Of a stretch of DNA of 64,000 nt, positions 55,266 through 64,000 are shown one piece after another. This DNA comes from Brachionus plicatilis (lineage: Eukaryota > Rotifera > Eurotatoria > Ploima > Brachionidae). A program made the position numbers and the translations under genes. The notes under the pieces were generated by a model. The model did no database searches. It was given only the letters and a program-made list of their open reading frames with translations, and was not told the origin of the DNA. How positions within the stretch are numbered: the first letter of the stretch is position 1; each line of letters begins with the position of its first letter. The stretch is from positions 1,489,529-1,553,528 of the forward strand of contig QEOQ01000303.1 in NCBI GenBank assembly GCA_010279815.1. Reading direction: 5' to 3'.

Positions 55266-55319
55266 TTATTTGATAAATTCTAATACATTATTAAAAAAAA
55301 AACTCAACTTTTTTTCTAA

Positions 55320-55430
55320 TGACTTTTATTTTGGAGTTTATTTTAGCAATTTCATGTTCGTGAATACAGAAAACAAGAAGAGGAACTGCTCCGGCATCAA
55401 CAATTGCTTGAGCTAAGTCGAACCTAATGA
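55320..55430 (-). pseudogene. SPAG6: Inverted SPAG6 gene fragment
   Basis: The minus strand encodes FDLAQAIVDAGAVPLLVFCI and HEHEIAKINSKI, matching DLAQAVVDAGAVPLLVLCIQ and EPEIALKRI of SPAG6 exon 2 (56805-56895) at protein and DNA level. It covers roughly one armadillo repeat. No neighbouring SPAG6 sequence is present, so it is a partial inverted duplicate. Confidence 0.8.
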
Positions 55431-56283
55431 TCACTAATAGTCATTATCATTTTATTCATTATGTTTAATTATTTAATAAAAAAAAATTAAATGTAAATAA
55501 AATAAAAATAAATTGAATCGTATTCAGCTCCATTAGGAATTATTTTTACAAACTTGTAATTTTCTAAAATAATTTCTTTTTATTTGATTTAATTTAATTG
55601 CACAATTTTCTTATTTTTTAGATTAAAAATTGCATGAAAAATTCTGGTATCGTAAATAAGCAACTTCAGTTAAAAAATCTGATCTATTCTTGATAAGATG
55701 AGTGGCTAAGTATATCTAAAAGATACTGAGCTAATAATAATCTTAATTTGGTATAAGAATTAATTTTTTTACTGGGATGCCCTGTGGAATTAATAAAGCA
55801 GATTTGGTGAACAGAATGGTGAAAATTTGATTTCATTAAATAAAATAATTATGAAAAAATATAGTCTTTTATCGAAAATGAACACGATTTTGATTGAAAC
55901 TAATCAATTTTTCTTACTGAAATAAACCAACGAACAAAAAAGAATCTCAAATCTAATTCCAGAATTGACTTAGACTTTTGAAAAACAACTCAGATCTGAA
56001 GGCAATAATTTTTTAATACAGATATATGCATTTAAATAAATCATCATTTTCAAAAATCAACAAAACACAGACATCAGAATTTAAAATTCAAACTTTCTTT
56101 TCAAAGCAATTTTTTTTTATAATTTCTATGGTAACCACAATATTCAAGTTGCCAGGTTACAGTTAAATTTATCAAATTTGGAATAAACATTTAAATTGTG
56201 ACTGGTCTTAGCATAAATTTCAAATTTTACAATAGTTTTTTTATTGAGTGATAATAAATCTTAAATAAGTTAGAAAATATAAG
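55431..56283. other. SPAG6 5' flank
   Basis: AT-rich. It includes the presumed promoter and 5' UTR of SPAG6. No other gene is seen. Confidence 0.4.
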
Positions 56284-57914
56284 ATGAGCCAGAGACAAGT
56301 GCTTCAAGTATTTGAGCAGTATCAGAAATCACGCACAGCTTTTGTACAAACAGTTGCTGAGCTTGCTACTCGACCTCAAAATATCGAAACATTGCAAAAT
56401 GCAGGTGTAATGGCTTTATTACGACCTTTATTGCTCGATGTTGTACCAACAATACAACAGACTGCCGCTTTAGCATTAGGAAGACTCGCAAATTACAATG
56501 ACAGCTTAGCCGAAGCTGTTGTGAAGGGTGATATACTGCCTCAACTTGTTTATTCTTTATCAGAACAAAATGTGAATGCTTCAAATATGTTTTTTTTGTC
56601 TTTATTTTTAATTTTTTTTAGAGATTTTACAAGAAAGCAGCGGCATTTGTATTGAGAGCCGTCGCTAAACATTCACCACAACTGGCTCAATCAGTTGTGG
56701 ATTGCGGCGCACTTGACTCGCTTGTTATATGCCTTGAAGAGTTTGATCCAACTGTAAAGGAAGCAGCAGCTTGGGCATTGGGATATATTGCTAGACATAA
56801 CGCTGACTTAGCTCAAGCCGTTGTTGATGCTGGAGCAGTTCCTCTTCTCGTCCTCTGTATTCAAGAACCTGAAATTGCTCTCAAACGAATCGCTGCCTCT
56901 TCTATTAGTGATCTAGCGAAGCACTCTCCAGAATTAGCTCAGACTGTAGTTGATGCCGGTGCAATAGCTCATTTAGCACAAATGATTTTAAACCCTGATC
57001 CAAAATTAAAACGACAAGTATTCTCAGCATTAAGTCAAATTGCAAAGCATTCAGTTGACTTAGCTGAAATGGTTGTGGAGGCTGAAATTTTTCCTGCCAG
57101 TTTTGCATGCCTAAAAGATAGCGATGAATATGTAAAAAAAAACTGCGCAACATTAATCCGAGAAGTTGCCAAACATACACCTGAATTGGCTCAATTGCTT
57201 GTCAATGCAGGTGGTGTTGCTGCAATTGTTGATTTCATTGGCGAAAATCGAGGGAATATACGACTCCCTGGTGTAATGATGCTCGGATATGTTGGTGCAC
57301 ATACTGAAAATTTAGCGATGGCAGTAATTGTTTCCAAAGGAGTTGTTCAGTTAGCACTCACAATTTCAGAGGAAAAAGAAGATCATCTGAAAGCTGCAGC
57401 AGCTTGGGCCCTCGGACAGATAGGACGTCATACACCAGAGCATGCGAAAGCAGTTTCACTCACAAATGTATTACCTAAGTTGCTAGAATGCTATCTAAGA
57501 GGAGAATCATCAGAAGATTTGCAACAAAAAAGCAAAAAGGCTCTAAAAAATATTCTTCAAAAATGTGTCTATTTGCCTGCATTGGAACCATTATTACATG
57601 AAGCTCCGGCAAATATTTTAAAGCATATCGTAGCTCAATTCAGCAAAGTTTTGCCTCATGATCCTAAAGCCAGACGATTGTTCGTTACTAGTGGTGGTCT
57701 TAAAAAAATACAGGAAATAAAAGCTGAAGATGGATCACCTCTTGCTGAATACATTAATACAATTAATAATTGTTATCCAGAGGAAATTGTCAAGTAGATA
57801 TCATTTAAATTTATTTTACTATGAAAATAAATTAATTTTTGTTAAAGGTACTATTCACCGGGCTATTCAGAACAGTTATTGGATAGAATCGATCAGTATC
57901 AACCTCAGGCTTAA
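56284..57914 (+). CDS. SPAG6: Sperm-associated antigen 6 / PF16 (axonemal armadillo protein), 3 exons
   Basis: Component of the central-pair apparatus of motile cilia and flagella, made of tandem armadillo repeats. Exon 1 (56284-56571) starts MSQRQVLQVFEQYQKSRTAF and ends LVYSLSEQN. Exon 2 (56622-57793, after ATTTTTTTTAG) starts RFYKKAAAFVLRAVAKHSPQ and carries the repeats (TVKEAAAWALGYIARHNADL, LKAAAAWALGQIGRHTPEHA) to CYPEEIV. Exon 3 (57848-57914) adds YYSPGYSEQLLDRIDQYQPQ A, the conserved C-terminus, with stop at 57912-57914. The total is 508 residues, almost exactly the usual family length (about 509). Introns are about 50 nt. No defect is seen, so a functional motile cilium gene is likely. 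Confidence 0.97.
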
Positions 57915-58191
57915 GATATTATTTTTAATTTAAGAATATACATCATATCCTATATTTTATTCATCAAATATTTAATAAAATTTAATTCAAACAATATCAA
58001 TTAAAATAATGTTCAATCGGTCATTTTCCCTTAGTTTCATTTCAAACAGCCCTTTGAAAGTTTTTAAATTTTTTTAATTTAACAAAAATAATTTAAAAAT
58101 ATTTAATTAAAATATTTCAAATAACTAAATATCGTTTTCAAATATTTGAAACTTATATTAAATAAAAAAATAATAATTCCCTTTTGCTCGC
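57915..58191. other. SPAG6 3' flank
   Basis: AT-rich, with TTTAATAAAATTT near 57970 as a possible polyadenylation context. Nothing else is seen. Confidence 0.35.
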
Positions 58192-58297
58192 AAAAGAACA
58201 ATACACTGTTTCCATTGAAATTTACCCTTTAACAATTTATCAAAGAAAAAAGTTTCCACATAGAATTATATAGTACATCTTAAAACTAACTTCATCG

Positions 58298-58412
58298 CTT
58301 TCTTTTCCTTTCCTCTTCCTTTCCTCTTCCTCTCTTCTTCCTTTCCTCTTCCTTTCCTCTTCCTTTCCTCTTCCTTTCCTCTTCCTTTCCTCTTCCTTTC
58401 CTCTTCCTTTTT
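58298..58412. repeat. Pyrimidine minisatellite (CTTTCCTCTTCC)n
   Basis: About nine 12-bp units of CTTTCCTCTTCC, with one variant (CTCTCTTCTTCC), form a pure homopyrimidine tract on the plus strand. The antisense open frame of Glu/Lys/Arg repeats is an artefact. Confidence 0.9.
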
Positions 58413-58612
58413 AGTGAAATAGATTGAGTTAAATTTTTGTTTAGGAATTTGAGGAAAATATTGAAAATTCTTTTTTTATTTTTTAAATCTTTATTTATTT
58501 GTTTATCTGTATCTTTATCAAGCTTCAAAATAAAATATATGAAACAAAAAAATAAAAAAACAAGTTGAGTATGTTAAAATAAAATGAAAAGAAAGATAAA
58601 TAATTCTTTAGA

Positions 58613-58790
58613 TTTAAATTCACTTTCACGAAAAGGTGAGCCAATAAGAATTAGGTGATCAAATCTCAAAATAGGTGAAAAACTTTTAGACTATGAGAAT
58701 AAATAGAATAAGATAAGTATTAAATATAGTGCCTAATTCTTGATACTGATATAAAAATAAACAATTGAATTCAATAATTTTTTTGTTTTT
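58613..58790 (+). repeat. Direct repeat B, copy 1
   Basis: CACGAAAAGGTGAGCCAATA, GAATTAGGTGATCAAAT, AAACTTTTAGACTATGAGAA, GCCTAATTCTTGATACTGAT and AATAATTTTTTTGTTTTTTT recur in the same order and orientation at 62290-62470. There is no coding capacity. The function is unknown. Confidence 0.8.
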
Positions 58791-59414
58791 TTTTTTAATT
58801 TGAATTTTCTTAAAAAATTTTGACTTGGTGATAATTGAAATTCGTTTTATGCATAATAACAAATACTCAATTTATAAAAGATGGAAAACAGAGCGTAAAT
58901 AGTTTTCTTTAAAATACAAATATTATCTTGAATGTCATCATAGCACTAACCCAAAGTCAAAATTTAAAAAAAACAAGTTTTTCATGCTTGTAATATTAAC
59001 TAAAATAAGATTAAGTAAAAAATAAATAAATAAAAAGAAAACAGATAAATAATTCTAAGTTAAAGATAACAGAAATAACGATATATTGATATACATTTTT
59101 CTGGCAACTTATTTCAATAGGAATTACTATTTTAACAAATGTTTATGTAATGCTGCACGCTTATCAACCGCTTTTTTTATGAAAAATAAGTGACCGGTTT
59201 CAACCGGATAATAATTGGGACTAAGATGATCAACTTTCTATTTAATCGTTGCCTGCGCTGAAAAAGATAGCAAGATATTAGATGAACAGGACTTTTGACC
59301 CAAAAGGAGTGAATAAGGTTAAAAAAAATAAAAATCTTGTTTGACTCAAGATTTCCCCTTTGCAACCATTCTGCATTTTTATTTTTTATAATAATATAAT
59401 AAAATTTAGAGTAT
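58791..59414. other. AT-rich spacer
   Basis: No gene is recognised. It lies inside the region bounded by the 58.2/62.2-kb inverted arms. Confidence 0.35.
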
Positions 59415-59735
59415 TAGGAATCTTGTAACAAAGAACAGAAACAAAAATCGTAAAAAGAAGTCACTTTTTACTTTGGGTCTTAAAATTGTTCTGCAGCTGA
59501 TATAAACTTTTTCAAATCCAAATTAAGTCTCTGCAATACATATGAAATTTGAATCAATGATTTTCTATTACATTTGGTGCTTTGCAGACATGCAGAGTTT
59601 CTGCAGAGACTTAATTTGTGTGGAAAACAGTTTTTACCAGCTATTACATTTTACAGAACAATTTTAGACTCATAGTTAAAAAGTTATTTTTTTTAAGATT
59701 TATGTTTTAGTTCTTTATTCCAAAATTCACAATGC
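59415..59735. repeat. GCATTGTGAA-family MITE-like element
   Basis: TAAAATTGTTCTGCAGCTGA, CCAAATTAAGTCTCTGCAAT and, on the right, TTTCTGCAGAGACTTAATTT, ACAGAACAATTTTAGACTCA and CCAAAATTCACAATGCC correspond word for word to the copy at 2868-3233. The left terminus is diverged. Confidence 0.75.
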
Positions 59736-60585
59736 CAAAATTGGGTTGCCGAGTAACTACAAAGAATTTTGGTGAAACAAACTTTGTATCAGCTAATTCA
59801 TTTTTCATAATAAGTTTTTGACTAAGACAATAAATTTTCTTTAAATTTTAAGTTTTTTTTTTTGATCTTTGTTCAATAGTTCAAAATGACAATATTTAAG
59901 GCACAATTTTTTTTAATCTTTTTTACTTAATTTTTCTATGAATGAGAGAACCACTTTCAATCTGATTTTCGATAAAAATAGCAATAAGTGTGACAAGTAA
60001 AAAATCATACTTTTAATTTAAAGAAAATTTTTGTAAGAATATTCAGTAATTTTAAAAAAGGTAAAAGAAAACTTATATAGAATTTATTTTAAAAATTTTC
60101 AGAAATAATGTTCCCAACAACAGTTTAAATAAATATTTTTTATATTGGTTTTTATTATTTTAAATTGTAATTCAAACAAAAACGAATTAATAGTTTTCAT
60201 GGTAATTGTTACAATAAGGTAAAAAACACTACTTCTTATCCTCTCTGATCAAAAAAAGTTATTTTTCTAATCTCAAAGGTTGATAAGAAAAAGAATATTT
60301 ATTATACAAAAAAAATTAGATCTCTAATAAAATTCAATTTTTTAAAGTAATTTAAATGTTCGTTTGAATTAATATACAAATGGATTTCTTTTATTATTTT
60401 AGACAGCCTTTTAATTTTCAATATTTTATTAAATTAAAAAAGAAAAATTTTTTTGAAAACCCTAAAAAAATTCTTCTTTTGAAAGAAAGGAGTATGAATC
60501 CTAAATTTTAGAAACAACTAATTTTTTAAATCATTCATATTCAAACAAAAAATTTAATTTGAGAATATGACTTTTGCATTTATAG
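59736..60585. other. AT-rich spacer
   Basis: No gene is recognised. TGTATCAGCTAATTCATTTT at 59788-59807 and TCAAAATGACAATATTT at 59882 suggest a further decayed half copy of the GCATTGTGAA family. Confidence 0.4.
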
Positions 60586-60783
60586 TAGTGTTTGACCGGC
60601 CGGTCTACGGCCGGAATTCAACGACTAGTTGGTCGGCCAGTATAAACGGCCTTTTTTGGCCGTGAAATTCACAGCCGCATTTAAGATCGCCCGTGAATTG
60701 GCCGACTGTCTGTCGACTGTTTTTAAAAAGGCCGACCTTTCCTGAGCCGGCCACAAGACAGAACGACCGTGAAATAGCCGGTT
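60586..60783. mobile_element. Truncated copy of the GGCCGGCC hAT-like element
   Basis: It begins TAGTGTTTGACCGGCCGGTC and follows the left arm of the 8190 element closely: ACGGCCGGAATTCAACGAC, TATAAACGGCCTTTTTTGGC, TTTTTAAAAAGGCCGACCTT and CCGGCCACAAGACAGA. It stops at GAAATAGCCGG. It covers only the first 195 bp or so and lacks the tandem GTGGCCGGCCAA units and the right arm. Confidence 0.8.
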
Positions 60784-62150
60784 TTCTAATAGTTTTTTAC
60801 AGTAATATTTGGCAAAAAATCAAATTTTTCCGATAAATTGCAATTTCATGCTAAAAAAAAGATTTTTCTTGCAAAAATACAATCTAAAAAAAAGATGAAA
60901 AAAACTGTTTTGACGGTTTTATTTTACTTTGTTAGATATTTGTTTAATCTAAAATATTCGAAGTCACAGCTAAAAGTCAAAATAATGAATCGAAATTCAA
61001 AAATCAAGTCAATACTTGCCTAAATGAATATAGGCATACAGACTGGACTGAAAAAAAATTAGTTATTTCCCGTGTAGACAAACGCCCTTTGGCTATTACC
61101 AATTCTTTAAAATTTTTGAAATAACTGTCTTTTATCATTGAAAATAAAATTTAAGATTCTTTTCCTCCTGTGAAGGAAGTATATAACAAGAAGTTTATTA
61201 TTGAATTAAAGCAAAACTTCGCTTTACTTAAAAAATTCTTTTGACCACGCACATATTTTACATTATTAATAATTAATTCTTGGCATAAAGACCACATTAA
61301 CATTTTAAGGCTTTGACTTTTATATGATTTTTCTACAATGTTTCTTCCGTGTTTAAAGGAAATAAAATGAAAACCGTAATCCTAAAAGATCCATTATCTA
61401 TAATTATTTTAGATAACCAATTATCTAAAAATAACGAAAACGGTTGATATTTCATTTCTGCTATAAACACTATTCTTTTATCAATATATAAATTCTTATA
61501 ATTAATATTATTTTTATTATTATTAGTTTGAGGAAAACTCTCCGGCTACTCAGAATGGATCAGCGTCCTTAATTTTAACAGGCGTTAGAAAAGACATAGA
61601 AAATTTAAATAAGTTCACAAAATCGAGGTCACAATGAATTTTTTTAATGAAGAAGGCATAAGTTAAGTTAAAAATTAATAAACATTAAAATTGATTAGGT
61701 CATTTATGAAAACCAAACTTTTAAAATTTTGAATCAAAAAATATTTTTGAATCAAAGAAGTATTTTAAAAATTTTGAGAATCGACTGTCATAAAATGAAG
61801 CGACAATTCTAACCTATTTTTTAAATTACCCTAGTGGCAAAAAAATTGTATTTTACTAATACTTTAAAATGTTTTTGAGAGTAAAAAACTTTTCTCCCTC
61901 CTGATATCTGAATTTATATTTGATTAATTATCGAATAATAGTTCATTTCGAAAAAGAAAAAAAAGATATTAAAATGAATAGAACAGTTAATGTAGGAAAA
62001 AAAAACTGCCTTATTTATTTTTTAGCTAAAAATATTCGTTGCAAATTCAAATGTAAAGATAATTTGAAAAAAAGGTATTTTCATTCTTGAAAAATTGACA
62101 TTTTTATTAGGAAATTTAAAAAATAAAGTAATTTTGCCGTAAGATGATTT
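60784..62150. other. AT-rich region with a LINE-like tail
   Basis: TTATTATTAGTTTGAGGAAA, ACTCTCCGGCTACTCAGAAT and GGATCAGCGTCC at 61515-61580 look like the 3' tail of a non-LTR element. A TAATTATTTTAGATAACCAA / TTATCTAAAATAATTAT-like pair near 61395-61430 forms a small hairpin. No gene is seen. Confidence 0.4.
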
Positions 62151-62289
62151 TTAGACCTTTCATTTAATATATAATTCTATGTGGAAACTTTTTTCTTTGA
62201 TAAATTGTAAAAAGGCAAAATTTCAATGGAAACAGTGTATTGTTCTTTAGGATTAAATTACAAAGCTGCAGTAAGTTTTTTTTTAAATT

Positions 62290-62470
62290 TCAAAATAACA
62301 CGAAAAGGTGTACCAAAATAGAATTAGATGATCAATTCTCAAATAAGTTGAAACACTTTTAGACTTTGAGAATAAATTGAATAAAATAGCTATTTAATAG
62401 AATGCCTAATTCTCGATACTGATATAAAATTAAACAATAATTGAAGTTAATAATTTTTTTGTTTTTTTCT
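62290..62470 (+). repeat. Direct repeat B, copy 2
   Basis: CACGAAAAGGTGTACCAAAA, GAATTAGATGATCAATTCTC, ACACTTTTAGACTTTGAGAA, GCCTAATTCTCGATACTGAT and AATAATTTTTTTGTTTTTTT align with 58613-58790 at about 85% by eye. It lies just outside the right inverted arm. Confidence 0.8.
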
Positions 62471-63797
62471 TCGTAAACTATACTTCCTGGTGAAAAACTA
62501 AGCACATTTTTAGAAAGCTCGTTAAATTCTTTTTAAGGAACATGGGAGTCAGTTGGGAGATTAGCAGTAATTATACCCATTTTAGCGGTTCCACGTTTGC
62601 ACAGCACAATCTAAAGCAGCATACGGGAGCAACATTTTTATCAGATAATGAAGACGTAAATCTAACAAAAAAAAATAAAGCCTTTAACCACTTTACTATC
62701 GCTTTTAAGTCACAGATTCTATTACAATAAGTTCACTTAATTAACAAGATTTAAATTTTCTTCTTATACTTTTATTTTAAAAATTGAATTCAAACAAAAT
62801 CAATTATTAGAAAAATTAAAAAAATTAAATTTTCAACTTCTTTCATGATTTTTATTAAGAAATAAAAAGCTCTTGGTCCCTCCAATCACAACCACAATAA
62901 TCAGAGACTTAACAAGAAATTAACTGGAGAATTAGTGACGAAAAATCAGGACAGATTAATAAGATGGAATCATAAAGAAAATATTATTCTTTTTTTAAAA
63001 ATAAATTAAAAAAAATAAAAATTAAAAAAAAAAAACACATTTGATTAATTTCGATTAACAAGGTGATTTGTTCACCTAATTATTACGTTATAAATTATGT
63101 GCTCACTCTTTTTTTTTTTATTTTCATTTGTTCACGTAATCTAATGTTCACTTAATTTGCAAAATTATGTGATCATTTGTTCACTTGATTAACAAGACCC
63201 AAATATTGATTTAAAATAAAAAATATATAAAAATAAAATTGAGAGTCAAAAAGAAATCAAGTTTTTAGGTTTTAAAATTTGATTCAAAATTAACCTTTTC
63301 CCCCAATTGTTGATGAAATAAAATAGCGGTGTAGTTCACGGTTGAACTTAATAAAAATATAGTCGAACAAAAAATGGGGTCTTAATTATTACAAACTAAA
63401 TCTCGAATAGGATCTATAATTGATTACTCTTTTCAGTGTCTCAATTCATTTTCGGAGACAAGCATTAAACAGGTCTTACAGAACCAACAGTTCGATTTAG
63501 AAAAAATTAGTTCATCTAACACAAATTTTCAATAATATACCCCAAATTTTAACTTTTATCCACAATTTTATTAAAAACACTACATAAAATAAAAAATAAC
63601 ATAAAAATTAAAAAAACACTTTAATTTTTTAAATTGACACCAAATTTATAAAAATAAAAATAAAAATAATAAAAAAGCAATTTTTTATACTAACGCCACA
63701 ATTCTTTTTTTATTTTTTTACACATTTGATAGGACAAGCCCATTTTACTTCATTTGCGCACCGCATAGATCACAAGATTTTGTTAATTTGTCAATAT
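62471..63797. other. AT-rich region with GTTCACTT...AACAAG repeats
   Basis: GTTCACTTAATTAACAAG (62731), AACAAGGTGATTTGTTCACC (63058), GTTCACTTAATTTGC (63150) and GTTCACTTGATTAACAAG (63180) form a scattered repeat. A 62-codon open frame at 62542-62730 has no recognisable homology and I do not call it a gene. Confidence 0.4.
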
Positions 63798-63974
63798 TTA
63801 ACCCGATTTTCGCTCTTTTTCGAACATTCTTCTTCCTCGGACTCGGACTATGCCTTTTGGAACAGCGTTAGAATATTGGGTTTCATTAGGTTGTCTTTTC
63901 AGTGCTCCAGCATTCTCTTTTGAAATCTTTTTTTTGAAAGTCCGTTTTTTAGGTATTTTTTGGGAAACGCATTT
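63798..63974 (-). CDS. Possible 3'-terminal exon of an unknown gene
   Basis: The minus strand has 58 open codons ending in a stop at 63798-63800: KRTFKKKISKENAGALKRQP, NETQYSNAVPKGIVRVRG and RRMFEKERKSG. The basic, low-repeat composition differs from the homopolymer-driven frames around it. AATAAA-like words follow downstream on the minus strand. No acceptor site is visible before the window edge. I do not recognise the protein; it could be a nucleolar-type basic C-terminus or chance. Confidence 0.3.
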   Translation of the reverse strand, partial: KCVSQKIPKKRTFKKKISKENAGALKRQPNETQYSNAVPKGIVRVRGRRMFEKERKSG

Positions 63975-64000
63975 TTAAGGTGCATTTTTGGTTAGCTTTT

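Larger units (their letters stand above)
58192..62255. mobile_element. Possible 4-kb element bounded by 80-95-bp inverted repeats
   Basis: The left arm (58192-58275) is GAACAATACACTGTTTCCAT, TGAAATTTACCC, AACAATTTATCAAAGAAAAA and AGTTTCCACATAGAATTATA. The right arm (about 62155-62255) is its reverse complement with few changes. The 423-bp element at 18123-18545 has related arms. The interior contains a CTTCCTTTCCT minisatellite, a GCATTGTGAA-family MITE, a GGCCG fragment and a LINE tail, but no transposase. It may be one element bloated by insertions, or two independent solo arms. Confidence 0.45.

Noticed and set aside
58292..58528. Arg/Lys/Glu-rich open frame on the minus strand
   Set aside because: It is the translation of the CTTTCCTCTTCC minisatellite.
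62542..62730. 62-codon plus-strand frame starting MGVSWEISSNY
   Set aside because: Isolated, no splice support, no recognised motif. Kept only as a note.

Overview
This window is animal nuclear DNA. It is very AT-rich, with long A and T homopolymers. Its genes are split by GT-AG introns, many only about 45-60 nt, and code for animal proteins: a TRAK/Milton adaptor, STARD3, an R3H-domain protein, DCUN1D1, SIRT4, an ATP11-class flippase, SMARCE1/BAP57, an SLC16 transporter and SPAG6. There is no operon, ribosome-binding-site or prokaryotic structure. The species cannot be read from the sequence. A small AT-rich invertebrate such as a monogonont rotifer would fit, but that is inference. About 976 N bases (52371-53346) mark an assembly gap.

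Layout. 536-7453 (+): the 3' part of a TRAK/Milton gene, two exons around a 4.7-kb intron full of transposon debris. 8128-9480: a GC-rich GGCCGGCC-array element inserted, with an 8-bp target duplication, into an older inverted-repeat element. 10703-12501 (-): complete eight-exon STARD3. 15474-16272 (-): R3HDM4-like gene, with a possible small divergent gene at 16475-17083 (+). 17300-19110: stacked inverted-repeat elements and a reverse-transcriptase relic. 19307-20276 (-) DCUN1D1 and 20474-21031 (+) an LRAT-domain protein share a 197-bp divergent intergenic region; a SIRT4-like gene lacking its NAD-binding half follows (21234-21932, +). 22950-28900: LINE and MULE relics. 28951-34879 (+): an ATP11-class P4-ATPase, 12 exons recognised. 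35240-37000: MULE and LINE relics and a small inverted-repeat element. 37506-39862 (-): SMARCE1 with a long Q/N-rich tail. 40400-42370: hAT, pogo-like and MULE fragments. 42733-45590 (-): SLC16 gene whose intron holds a piggyBac-like element inside a pogo-like element. 48790-52370 (-): decayed LINE with endonuclease and reverse transcriptase, split by a foldback element, next to the gap. 56284-57914 (+): complete three-exon SPAG6, with a stray inverted SPAG6 fragment upstream. 57915-64000: repeats, plus a possible exon at the right edge.

The genes are ordinary housekeeping genes (mitochondrial transport, sterol transfer, neddylation, lipid flipping, chromatin remodelling, transport, cilia) and do not form a pathway. 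The most informative material is the mobile DNA. Several insertions can be dated relative to one another because target duplications and interrupted reading frames survive. Two hAT-like ends carry dense subterminal palindrome arrays (GGCCGGCC and ACCGGTT), and one MULE-like fragment sits between arrays of CAGCACAA/CAACACAA words. No defence system, CRISPR array, rRNA or tRNA gene was found by eye. Exon coordinates come from manual counting and may be off by 1-2 bases.
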